Part shown: positions 1 to 5,072 of the stretch, piece by piece
Position numbering within the stretch: the stretch's first letter is position 1
Layout: each line of letters starts with the position of its first letter
DNA from: Bacteroidales bacterium
GTDB lineage: Bacteria; Bacteroidota; Bacteroidia; Bacteroidales; Muribaculaceae
Direction: 5' to 3'
NCBI GenBank assembly: GCA_019420545.1
Contig: JAHZGZ010000271.1
Span: forward strand, 506 to 6,343
Length of the DNA: 5,838 nt
Notes under the pieces: generated by a model
Databases searched by the model: none
The model's input: the letters and a program-made list of their open reading frames with translations, nothing else
Told to the model about the DNA's origin: nothing
Program-made: the position numbers and the translations under genes

Positions 1-29
1 TAATTTTAGAGTTTGGGAAATAAAAGCTG

Positions 30-1226
30 ATGAGATTGATAAATAGACCATTGTACCTCCGACAGTTGGAGGACCTGATAAATACTCCCGACATCAAAAT
101 AATAACGGGAATAAGACGTGCCGGCAAATCAAAACTGCTGAGTGCATTCTCTAAGCAGATCCATAGACAGGATGCGTCAGCCAATATTATCAGCATAGAT
201 CTTACAAGGATAAAGTTTGAACACCTTAAAGAATACCATGCCCTAAATGATTACATTGAAGCTAATTATAAGGAAGGAGTCAACAATTATCTTATGATTG
301 ATGAGGTGCAGCTTTGTGATAATTTCGAAATAACAATCAACAGTTTGCATTCGGAGGAAAAGTACGACATGTATTTGACCGGTTCAAATGCTTTTTTATT
401 GAGTAGTGACCTTGCGACACTTTTCACTGGCAGATATATGGAAATACATGTCTATCCGTTCAGCTTTAAGGAGTATTGCTCATACTTTGAAGTTGAAAGG
501 GACTTTGACGAACATTTCGACCGTTATATCAAACTCGGCGGGTTATCCGGTTCGTATCCGTATAAGAATGATTCGGATAAAGAAAAATATATCCGAGATG
601 TATATGACACCATTTTGATAAGGGATCTTGTCGAGAAATATCGACTTGGAAGTTCTACAGTTCTGAAGAAAGTTTCAGAATATTTGATGGATAATATAAG
701 CAATATATCATCGTCGAGAAATATCAGCAACGCCCTTGTCGCGGCTGGTACAGAAACCAATTATAAGACTATCGGAAGTTATGTAGAGCATCTCTGTCAC
801 GCATTCGTGTTCTATGAAGCCCGGCGATATGACGTGAGAGGGAAGACTTATCTCCAATCGTTGAGCAAATATTATCTTGCCGATACCGGAATCCGTTTTG
901 CAGTGCTTGGCAAGCGCAACATGGACTGGGGGTGTACGCTTGAAAATATAATCTACATAGAACTACTCAGACGGGGATATGAAGTGTATGTGGGGAAACT
1001 ATATCAGAAAGAGATTGATTTTGTCGCCATGAAGGGTGGTGAGAAAATATATGTTCAAGTCAGCGACAATATTGCCGACGAAGGAACGTTCCGCAGAGAG
1101 ATCGAGCCACTGTTGCAGATTCGGGATGCATATCCAAAGATGTTGCTTGCCCGGACGCGCCATGAGGACAGCGATTACGAAGGCATTTCCATTGTCGACA
1201 TTCCTAAATGGCTACTACATGAATGA
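30..1226 (+). CDS. AAA_14/DUF4143 family ATPase, 398 aa
   Basis: Stand-alone P-loop ATPase with a C-terminal DUF4143-like region. The Walker A motif is GIRRAGKS at residues 27-34 (K33, S34). Walker B is LMIDE with D91 and E92. A TGSN sensor-like motif and a following TGRY come next, all typical of the AAA_14 ATPase module. The C-terminal part resembles a PD-(D/E)XK nuclease fold: a helix with RRGYEV, then EIDF with D330, then IYVQV with Q343 where such folds often have E-x-K. At 398 residues it is full length for the family. Members are common and often multicopy in Bacteroidetes and other gut anaerobes, and their cellular role is not settled. The ATG at 30 fits the usual N-terminus (N-R-P-x-Y-L). 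No Shine-Dalgarno is visible, which is normal here, and too little upstream sequence is present to see a promoter. Codon use is AT-rich compared with the reductase and QueC in this window, suggesting an accessory gene. Family assignment is confident; a cellular function is not. Confidence 0.9.
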   Translation: MRLINRPLYLRQLEDLINTPDIKIITGIRRAGKSKLLSAFSKQIHRQDASANIISIDLTRIKFEHLKEYHALNDYIEANYKEGVNNYLMIDEVQLCDNFEITINSLHSEEKYDMYLTGSNAFLLSSDLATLFTGRYMEIHVYPFSFKEYCSYFEVERDFDEHFDRYIKLGGLSGSYPYKNDSDKEKYIRDVYDTILIRDLVEKYRLGSSTVLKKVSEYLMDNISNISSSRNISNALVAAGTETNYKTIGSYVEHLCHAFVFYEARRYDVRGKTYLQSLSKYYLADTGIRFAVLGKRNMDWGCTLENIIYIELLRRGYEVYVGKLYQKEIDFVAMKGGEKIYVQVSDNIADEGTFRREIEPLLQIRDAYPKMLLARTRHEDSDYEGISIVDIPKWLLHE

Positions 1227-1328
1227 ATTGGACATTTTGAATTCTTTTCCGGAAAGGATGTAAGAGACCTGTTAACAATCAGCCTTTTCCCAATCAGTGT
1301 TATTATTATCTAAAACGAACCATCGGGC

Positions 1329-1359
1329 TTGCGCTGACGGCAAAAATTGACTAATTTTG
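1329..1359 (+). promoter_or_regulatory. Bacteroidetes-type promoter (-33/-7) inside the gene-poor stretch
   Basis: TTG at 1329-1331, a spacer of exactly 20 bases, then TAATTTTG at 1352-1359. This matches the Bacteroidetes primary sigma consensus (TTTG or TTG, about 19-21 bases, TAnnTTTG). Transcription would start near 1365-1368 and run rightward. No ORF of note follows, so the product would be an RNA or a short leader. It is the best-matching promoter in the window, the only one with both boxes at proper spacing. Part of the -7 region also lies in a small inverted repeat (CAAAA...TTTTG). Confidence 0.5.
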
Positions 1360-1415
1360 CTAACACGACGGGGCGCTGAAAAGTCAGGGTCGCGGAGTCA
1401 GAATCCGACAAAGGA

Positions 1416-1438
1416 TTGCTGAAATCAAGTTTCAGCGA
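1416..1438 (+). repeat. Hairpin GCTGAAA/TTTCAGC
   Basis: Arms GCTGAAA (1418-1424) and TTTCAGC (1430-1436) flank a 5-base loop, and two more outer pairs, one a G-U wobble, extend the stem to 1416-1438. A competing pairing, AATCC (1402-1406) with GGATT (1413-1417), overlaps its left arm, so the two could be alternative structures. No U-tract follows, so it is not a terminator. Confidence 0.5.
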
Positions 1439-1520
1439 GCTAAAGGTTATTTGTCACCAAATCGTTTCAAAAGGAATTCGGCCATAGCCAACTATCTGAA
1501 ATAGGCATATTGGGAGTATT

Positions 1521-1544
1521 GGGTTCAGTTTCCTCCAGCTCCAC
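1521..1544 (+). other. tmRNA 3'-end-like segment, possible att relic
   Basis: The segment begins GGGTTC (1521-1526) and ends CAGCTCCAC (1536-1544), joined by AGTTTCCTC. This is the order found at the 3' end of bacterial tmRNA genes: T-arm GGGTTCAA, then the acceptor strand CAGCTCCACCA. The T stem is imperfect here and CCA reads CTA, so it is diverged. No tag reading frame or complete tmRNA body is present in the window; GGGGCGCTGA at 1370-1379 only loosely resembles a tmRNA 5' end. The 3' end of ssrA is a well-known integration site, so a displaced att fragment is the favoured reading. Chance similarity cannot be excluded. Confidence 0.3.
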
Positions 1545-1610
1545 TATGTAGTTCTTTACCGGGGGCAAAGCGCCTGCGGCGACGACCGAACTAAATCGAA
1601 AAATTACCGG

Positions 1611-1649
1611 CGCCCTCGCTCCCAAAAAAGGAATAAGACGGCGAGGGCG
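1611..1649 (+). repeat. GC-rich hairpin CGCCCTCGC/GCGAGGGCG
   Basis: Perfect 9-base arms at 1611-1619 and 1641-1649 enclose a purine-rich 21-base loop containing AAAAAA. The stem is all G/C apart from one pair and would be stable as RNA or as cruciform DNA. It lies between the suggested promoter and terminator of the gene-poor stretch and is not followed by a U-tract. Confidence 0.55.
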
Positions 1650-1785
1650 TCAAGCAAGATGAGCAATCACAACCAGTGGAGGCTCCGGCACAATCCAATG
1701 GCACCAAAGAATCGATGGCGGCGGAGCCGATTCCATCATATAAAAGGACTTCTATTGCAAATTACATGGTAAGATAAATGTTGAT

Positions 1786-1824
1786 AGACAGGTTGATAAT
1801 TATGTCAGCCTGTCTGTTTTTATT
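1786..1824 (+). terminator. Rho-independent terminator, rightward
   Basis: Arms AGACAGGTTGA (1786-1796) and TCAGCCTGTCT (1805-1815) pair over 11 positions with one G-U wobble around an 8-base loop, followed by GTTTTTATT. This is a classic intrinsic terminator for rightward transcription. It has no U-tract in the minus direction, so it serves a + strand transcript although it touches the 3' end of the minus-strand AraC gene. The only + strand transcripts that could use it are read-through from the ATPase, about 560 bases upstream, or the transcript predicted from the promoter at 1329-1359. Confidence 0.75.
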
Positions 1825-2719
1825 CATTGCGCGACTGGATATAATCGGTCGGAGTCACGCCGGTCTCTTTCTTGAACATTCGACTTAGGTGGGCCGGGTA
1901 TTCAAACCCGAGTTTATAGGCAACTTCGGCTACTGTCAGCCCTGAGACAAGTTCGTTCTTGATCTGTCGGATGATAAACTGGCGTATATGTCGTCCCGGA
2001 CTCTCTCCGGTCATCTTTTTTATCAAGTCGCTGAAATAATTGGTTGACATACAAAGATGCTCCGCACAAATATTTACAGTCGGCAGACCATTCTTCAACT
2101 GAATATTATCAGCAAAATACCCATGCAGGAAACTGTCGAATTTTGACAGAATGTCGTTATTGGATAGTTTTCGGGTAATAAACTGACGGTTATAGAAACG
2201 CTGACAGTATTTGAGCAAAAGAGAGATATAGCTTACAAGGATCTCGTTTTGGAAATCGTCATGAGGGTCATCTATCTCTGATTTTATCCTTCTTAATATT
2301 GATACGACGATGCCATGTTCCTTTTCGTTCATATGCAGTGCCTCGTTGACACTGTAATCGAAGAAAGAGTAAGACTTGATGTCCTTTTCAAGCTGAGTGC
2401 CTCTTATGAGATCGGGATGAAAAAGCATTGCCCATCCGCCTATTGAAGACCTCTCGCCATTGTCCTCTTTCCCACCGATCTGACCAGGAGCTACACATAT
2501 CAGCGAGCCGTCCTTATAATCGTATTTACCGCACCCGTATGTAAGGTCAAGGTTATTGTCATCCTGCACGAACACGCCATAAACACCGTATTTGTTCAGA
2601 CTGTGGCGTATAGGCGATATCTCCGAGAAGTCAATGACGGTTACCAGCGGGTGGCGGTCTGCGAGGCCGTGATACACGCTGTAATCCGATGTTTTGTTGA
2701 CATTGAGAATTTTAGGCAT
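1820..2719 (-). CDS. AraC/XylS-family transcriptional regulator, 299 aa
   Basis: Cytoplasmic DNA-binding regulator. The N-terminal two thirds carry the sensing domain seen in a common Bacteroides AraC group, with the signature HPLVTVIDFSEI near residue 23, then VAPGQ, then GWAMLFHPDL. The C-terminal domain (about 215-299) has two helix-turn-helix units: the first around NICAEHLCMSTNYFSDLIKK and the second at 262-287, followed by the family signature ending GVTPTDYIQ. The start chosen is the ATG at 2719. It has an AAGGA Shine-Dalgarno seven bases upstream, whereas the longer frame begins at a TTG (2746) lying inside the predicted -7 box. The gene is divergent from the small protein gene at 2867, the arrangement of an autoregulator controlling its neighbour. 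In the family, such regulators often sit beside oxidoreductases; the reductase at 3259-4407 is one gene away but convergent with the small gene. The ligand is unknown. Confidence 0.93.
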   Translation of the reverse strand: MPKILNVNKTSDYSVYHGLADRHPLVTVIDFSEISPIRHSLNKYGVYGVFVQDDNNLDLTYGCGKYDYKDGSLICVAPGQIGGKEDNGERSSIGGWAMLFHPDLIRGTQLEKDIKSYSFFDYSVNEALHMNEKEHGIVVSILRRIKSEIDDPHDDFQNEILVSYISLLLKYCQRFYNRQFITRKLSNNDILSKFDSFLHGYFADNIQLKNGLPTVNICAEHLCMSTNYFSDLIKKMTGESPGRHIRQFIIRQIKNELVSGLTVAEVAYKLGFEYPAHLSRMFKKETGVTPTDYIQSRNE

Positions 2720-2726
2720 AGGCACA

Positions 2727-2731
2727 TCCTT
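2727..2731 (-). promoter_or_regulatory. Shine-Dalgarno AAGGA for the AraC gene
   Basis: On the minus strand AAGGA is followed by seven bases and then ATG (2719). A clear Shine-Dalgarno is uncommon in this group of bacteria, and here it decides the start in favour of 2719 over the upstream TTG at 2746. Confidence 0.6.
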
Positions 2732-2743
2732 GATTGTCAGACG

Positions 2744-2751
2744 CAAATATA
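2744..2751 (-). promoter_or_regulatory. -7 promoter box for the AraC gene
   Basis: On the minus strand this reads TATATTTG, an exact TAnnTTTG match about 25 bases upstream of the chosen ATG. Transcription would start near 2737. No TTG occurs at the -33 distance, which suits a promoter needing an activator. Confidence 0.5.
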
Positions 2752-2777
2752 CTAATAATCCATGAGATTCCGGGGCA

Positions 2778-2831
2778 TTTCCAAGTTTTTGATAAGGATG
2801 CCCAAGAAATTGGATGCCGCGTTTTCCAAAG
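2778..2831 (+). promoter_or_regulatory. Repeated blocks in the divergent promoter, candidate AraC operator
   Basis: Between the two opposed -7 boxes lie two direct copies of GGATGCC (2796-2802 and 2812-2818), starting 16 bases apart. They are bracketed by TTTCCAAG (2778-2785) and TTTCCAAAG (2823-2831), with an inverted TTGGA at 2810-2814. AraC proteins often bind direct repeats with spacings of one to two helical turns next to the -35 region. That these blocks are the regulator's sites is an inference from position and repetition only. Confidence 0.35.
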
Positions 2832-2837
2832 ACGGTC

Positions 2838-2845
2838 TAATTTTG
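2838..2845 (+). promoter_or_regulatory. -7 promoter box for the 71-aa gene
   Basis: TAATTTTG matches TAnnTTTG and lies 21 bases upstream of the ATG at 2867, giving a short A-rich leader containing seven consecutive A residues, a usual translation-initiation context in Bacteroidetes. No TTG is found at the proper -33 distance; the nearest, at 2810, is too far. Weak or activator-dependent initiation is therefore likely. Confidence 0.5.
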
Positions 2846-2866
2846 TAGTGTAAAAAAACGACACCA

Positions 2867-3082
2867 ATGAACAGCAAGATAACAATACCGGAATCCGCAT
2901 GCAGCGATGAGGTTGTGGATTATATGGCCTCACGTTATTCCATAACGCCTCAGCAGGTTATTGAACACTTTATGCACCAAGAAGGTATCATAAGAGATAT
3001 TTCTGGAGAGAGGCGCATAGAGATTCCCTTTGAAGAAAACGAGATGGCGATTCTTAACGGTTGTTATAAAACACCCTCTTAA
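2867..3082 (+). CDS. Small conserved-type protein, 71 aa, function unknown
   Basis: Small acidic soluble protein with no signal peptide or membrane segment. Its N-terminal half holds a predicted helix (about 13-22, DEVVDYMASR), then YSITPQQVIEHFMHQEGI (about 24-41), and near the C-terminus EENEMAIL (57-64). I recall small Bacteroides proteins with the same plan (helix, Y-x-x-TP-x-x-V/I, a short gap, E-x-NE-x-x-IL), sometimes encoded beside DUF3791 and DUF3990 genes, but neither partner is present here. The ATG at 2867 follows a -7 box (2838-2845) and an A-rich leader, supporting a real gene with this start. It is divergent from the AraC regulator across 147 bases and is the most likely target of that regulator. 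A role as an adaptor or toxin-system partner is speculation; no function is assigned. Confidence 0.7.
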   Translation: MNSKITIPESACSDEVVDYMASRYSITPQQVIEHFMHQEGIIRDISGERRIEIPFEENEMAILNGCYKTPS

Positions 3083-3238
3083 TCTAAATGTCTGGTCTTT
3101 CTATGTATGTTCAATTACATTCCGTCGGAGCGGTACATCGATGAAGCCGAGACAAATGCGATTCAAAATCATGCAGGATAAGCACACCGACAATCCGATA
3201 CATATCTATTACCTATAACGGTTCATCCGTCCTACGAC

Positions 3239-3259
3239 AGCGTATCAGAACGCTCTTTT
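3239..3259 (+). terminator. Weak hairpin with short T run
   Basis: AGCGT (3239-3243) pairs with ACGCT (3250-3254) around a 6-base loop, followed by CTTTT. It could terminate rightward transcription from the 71-aa gene just as it meets the convergent reductase gene. A 5-base stem is short, so confidence is low. No intrinsic terminator for the minus-strand reductase is visible. Confidence 0.25.
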
Positions 3260-4407
3260 CAGTAGCCGAAGCGGGAGGCGGCACGCGCCATGCCGTCCAC
3301 TATGCTGACGCCGAAAGGACAGCGCGTCTCGCAAAGCCCGCAACCCACACATTCGCCCGCATGATGTGCGAGAGCCTTATAGTGTTCGCGTACCGTTTCC
3401 GGAATTTCGCCCTGCGCCTCGGTAAGATTGTAAAATTTGTTTACAGCCGCAATATCAATCTTGGCCGTGCATGGAGCGCAGTGCCCGCAGTACATGCAAT
3501 GTCCCTGCCACGAAAATTTGTCGAGACCGGCAAGTACGCAAGTGTAGTCGCGCTCCTCCGACGATGCATCACACCAGGCCGTCGCCGCCGCAATCTCCTC
3601 GCGGTTCTTGCATCCGATCATCACAGCCGCCACGGCCGGACGTGTCAGCGCATATTCAATAGCCTGCACCGATGTCATCGGGCGCCCGAACGGCGAGTTG
3701 TCGCGGCTCAGCAAGTCGCCCCCGCCATATACTTTCATCACATCTATCCCCACACCCATACGTTCGCACAGTTCATACAGCCGTTCACGTTCCGGATCAA
3801 TATTGTTACGCGACGCGCTGAATGTCGCCGACTCAAACATCGAGTAGATATCCACATCAGCCGGTTGCAGGTCATACGCCGAATTGATCGAGAACATCAA
3901 TACCTCTATCAGTCCGGTCTCGACGGCCATACGCGCGACGGTAGGGTTATGGCTGCTCATACCGATATGGCGGATGCGACCCTCCTCTTTCAGCCGACGC
4001 GCGATATCGATTATCCCGCCGTCAAACACTTTGTGGAAATCCTCCTCTGAATCGACATAATGCATCATGCCTACATCCACATAATCCGTACCGAGCTCTT
4101 CAAGCTGCAGCTCAAACGCCGGTAGAATCTTATCGATTTCGCGAGTACGCAGATACTGACCATCCTCCCACACGGTACAGAGATGACCCTGGATTATAAA
4201 TTCTTCCCGCCGCCCTTCGAGCGCTTTCCCGATATTCCTTCGTAATTCCGGATTCGGCGAATAGATATCTATGAAATTGATTCCTTCGGCAATCGCGAAA
4301 TCAAAATCCGCCTTCACCTCATCGGCACTCTTATGCATAAAACCCTCGCAGCCAAGCGAGACGGCACTTACCCGTAGGCCCGTACGTCCCAGTATTCTGT
4401 ATTCCAT
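3259..4407 (-). CDS. Aldo/keto reductase with C-terminal 4Fe-4S ferredoxin domain, 382 aa
   Basis: Cytoplasmic oxidoreductase. Residues 1-275 form the aldo/keto reductase barrel, from the opening MEYRILGRTGLRVSAVSLG through RHIGMSSHNP to VMIGCKN near the cofactor site. The C-terminal part is a ferredoxin-like domain with C304, C307, C310, C313 (CxxCxxCxxC) and C353, C356, C359, C363 (CxxCxxCxxxCP), enough for two [4Fe-4S] clusters. Against the classical AKR tetrad (Asp, Tyr, Lys, His), D47 and H116 are present, but the Tyr position reads N52 within YSPNPE and the Lys region reads IIQGHL (70s). I recall the same YSP-PELR and QGHLCTVW segments in other members of this 4Fe-4S group in Clostridia and Bacteroidetes, so the change is probably a group trait and not decay. 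Substrate and electron partner are unknown. The ATG at 4407 gives the standard N-terminus. G/C-rich third positions suggest a resident gene. It lies 82 bases downstream of the PH-domain gene on the same strand but has its own -7 box. Confidence 0.92.
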   Translation of the reverse strand: MEYRILGRTGLRVSAVSLGCEGFMHKSADEVKADFDFAIAEGINFIDIYSPNPELRRNIGKALEGRREEFIIQGHLCTVWEDGQYLRTREIDKILPAFELQLEELGTDYVDVGMMHYVDSEEDFHKVFDGGIIDIARRLKEEGRIRHIGMSSHNPTVARMAVETGLIEVLMFSINSAYDLQPADVDIYSMFESATFSASRNNIDPERERLYELCERMGVGIDVMKVYGGGDLLSRDNSPFGRPMTSVQAIEYALTRPAVAAVMIGCKNREEIAAATAWCDASSEERDYTCVLAGLDKFSWQGHCMYCGHCAPCTAKIDIAAVNKFYNLTEAQGEIPETVREHYKALAHHAGECVGCGLCETRCPFGVSIVDGMARAASRFGY

Positions 4408-4432
4408 CGCAAATGAATTCTTATTTATACCG

Positions 4433-4440
4433 CAAATTTA
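4433..4440 (-). promoter_or_regulatory. -7 promoter box for the reductase gene
   Basis: On the minus strand this reads TAAATTTG, an exact TAnnTTTG match 25 bases before the ATG at 4407. No TTG is found at the usual -33 spacing. It suggests the reductase can be transcribed separately from the upstream PH-domain gene. Confidence 0.45.
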
Positions 4441-4489
4441 TCAATGGATATGCAATTATCCCATAAATTAATTACTGTTTTTCTTACCA

Positions 4490-4951
4490 TTATCGCCGAT
4501 TATCCGCGCCACCAAACCGTTTCTCATGGCACACTGAAATATCCGGATTTATCGCCAGCAGTTGAGCGACAAAACCATCACGATCCTTAGGCGATATCTC
4601 CAGCGGAAGATAACTCTTCAATATCCCTCGGTCAGTGAAACGTATAGCCAGACGCTCCGTCGACAATGCCGGAGCACTAAGTATACCATGCATATATTTC
4701 ACTGACTTGATCTTGCTTATCGGATAGCGCTTAGGCCTCAGGTACAGGCATACGATAAGATCTCCGTCATCAATCACATAACGGCTGCTCCCGAAAAATG
4801 CCACCCCTTCCAGTGCAAGCAAAGCCACGCCTATAGGCACGGTGACCGATAGCGAAACTCCTATCGTACTCACCATCACCACCGCCAGTGAAAACACAGG
4901 TATGGCCCATATCCACCAGTCAATCTTCGAATAGTATATTTTCTTTTCCAT
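4490..4951 (-). CDS. Two-pass membrane protein with bacterial PH-like domain (bPH_6 type), 153 aa
   Basis: Small inner-membrane protein. Two hydrophobic segments (about 12-33, starting WWIWAIPVFSL, and 36-54) precede a cytoplasmic PH-like domain. That domain has the typical pattern RYVIDDGDLIV (57-67), a PISKIKSV strand (77-84), the signature SAPALSTERLAI (92-103), and LEISPKDRDGFVAQL near the end. These are hallmarks of the bPH_6 family (formerly DUF1200). The family is widespread in Bacteroidetes and its function is not established. The start chosen is the ATG at 4951 (MEKKIYYSK). A longer frame would begin at a TTG at 4966, which has no better support. A -7 box lies at 4983-4990. It is divergent from queC across 121 bases and upstream of the reductase on the same strand; co-transcription with the reductase is possible, but no functional link is evident. 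Confidence 0.85.
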   Translation of the reverse strand: MEKKIYYSKIDWWIWAIPVFSLAVVMVSTIGVSLSVTVPIGVALLALEGVAFFGSSRYVIDDGDLIVCLYLRPKRYPISKIKSVKYMHGILSAPALSTERLAIRFTDRGILKSYLPLEISPKDRDGFVAQLLAINPDISVCHEKRFGGADNRR

Positions 4952-4982
4952 ATTTAACGTACGCAAGTATCTAAGGCGAAGC

Positions 4983-4990
4983 CAAAGATA
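4983..4990 (-). promoter_or_regulatory. -7 promoter box for the PH-domain gene
   Basis: On the minus strand this reads TATCTTTG, an exact TAnnTTTG match 31 bases before the ATG at 4951. The region upstream is very AT-rich, but no TTG sits at the -33 distance. Confidence 0.45.
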
Positions 4991-5072
4991 ATGAATTTTA
5001 AACAGTTTATTATAATAGAATCGGCAATGGCGCGTTTAAAAGATAACAAAACCAAAAACCGATGAAATTCCT

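Larger units (their letters stand above)
1227..1785. other. Gene-poor stretch with promoter, hairpins and possible relics
   Basis: No convincing gene is visible here on either strand. Short open stretches exist without usable starts: minus 1649-1467 (about 60 codons, no early ATG) and minus 1453-1310 (about 47 codons, no ATG), plus several + strand stretches cut by stops, one ending at 1777. The stretch contains a good + strand promoter (1329-1359), hairpins at 1416-1438 and 1611-1649, an inverted repeat GGCTCCG/CGGAGCC at 1681-1687 and 1722-1728, and a tmRNA 3'-end-like piece (1521-1544). A strong + strand terminator follows immediately. Two readings compete: a structured non-coding transcript from about 1366 to about 1820, or decayed mobile-element or gene debris around an old integration site. 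Confidence 0.6.

Noticed and set aside
1244..1257. Hairpin CTTTTCC/GGAAAGG just after the ATPase stop as its terminator
   Set aside because: It has no loop bases and no following T run, so it is not a credible intrinsic terminator.
2720..2746. Longer AraC start at a TTG (2746), adding nine residues
   Set aside because: The TTG lies within the TATATTTG -7 box, upstream of the expected transcript start, while the ATG at 2719 has an AAGGA seven bases upstream.
3361..4050. 229-codon + strand open frame opposite the reductase
   Set aside because: It is antisense to a gene with clear motifs, is rich in Arg and His as expected from an antisense reading of GC-rich codons, and has no recognisable domain.
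4952..4966. Longer PH-domain protein start at a TTG (4966)
   Set aside because: The ATG at 4951 gives a normal N-terminus; the five extra residues add no recognisable feature and no ribosome-binding site supports the TTG.
5020..5063. Possible riboswitch upstream of queC (ATCGG/CCGAT pairing with an A-rich segment)
   Set aside because: The 5-base stem is short and the sequence lacks the conserved core of preQ1 classes; the A-rich tract is ordinary leader sequence in this group.
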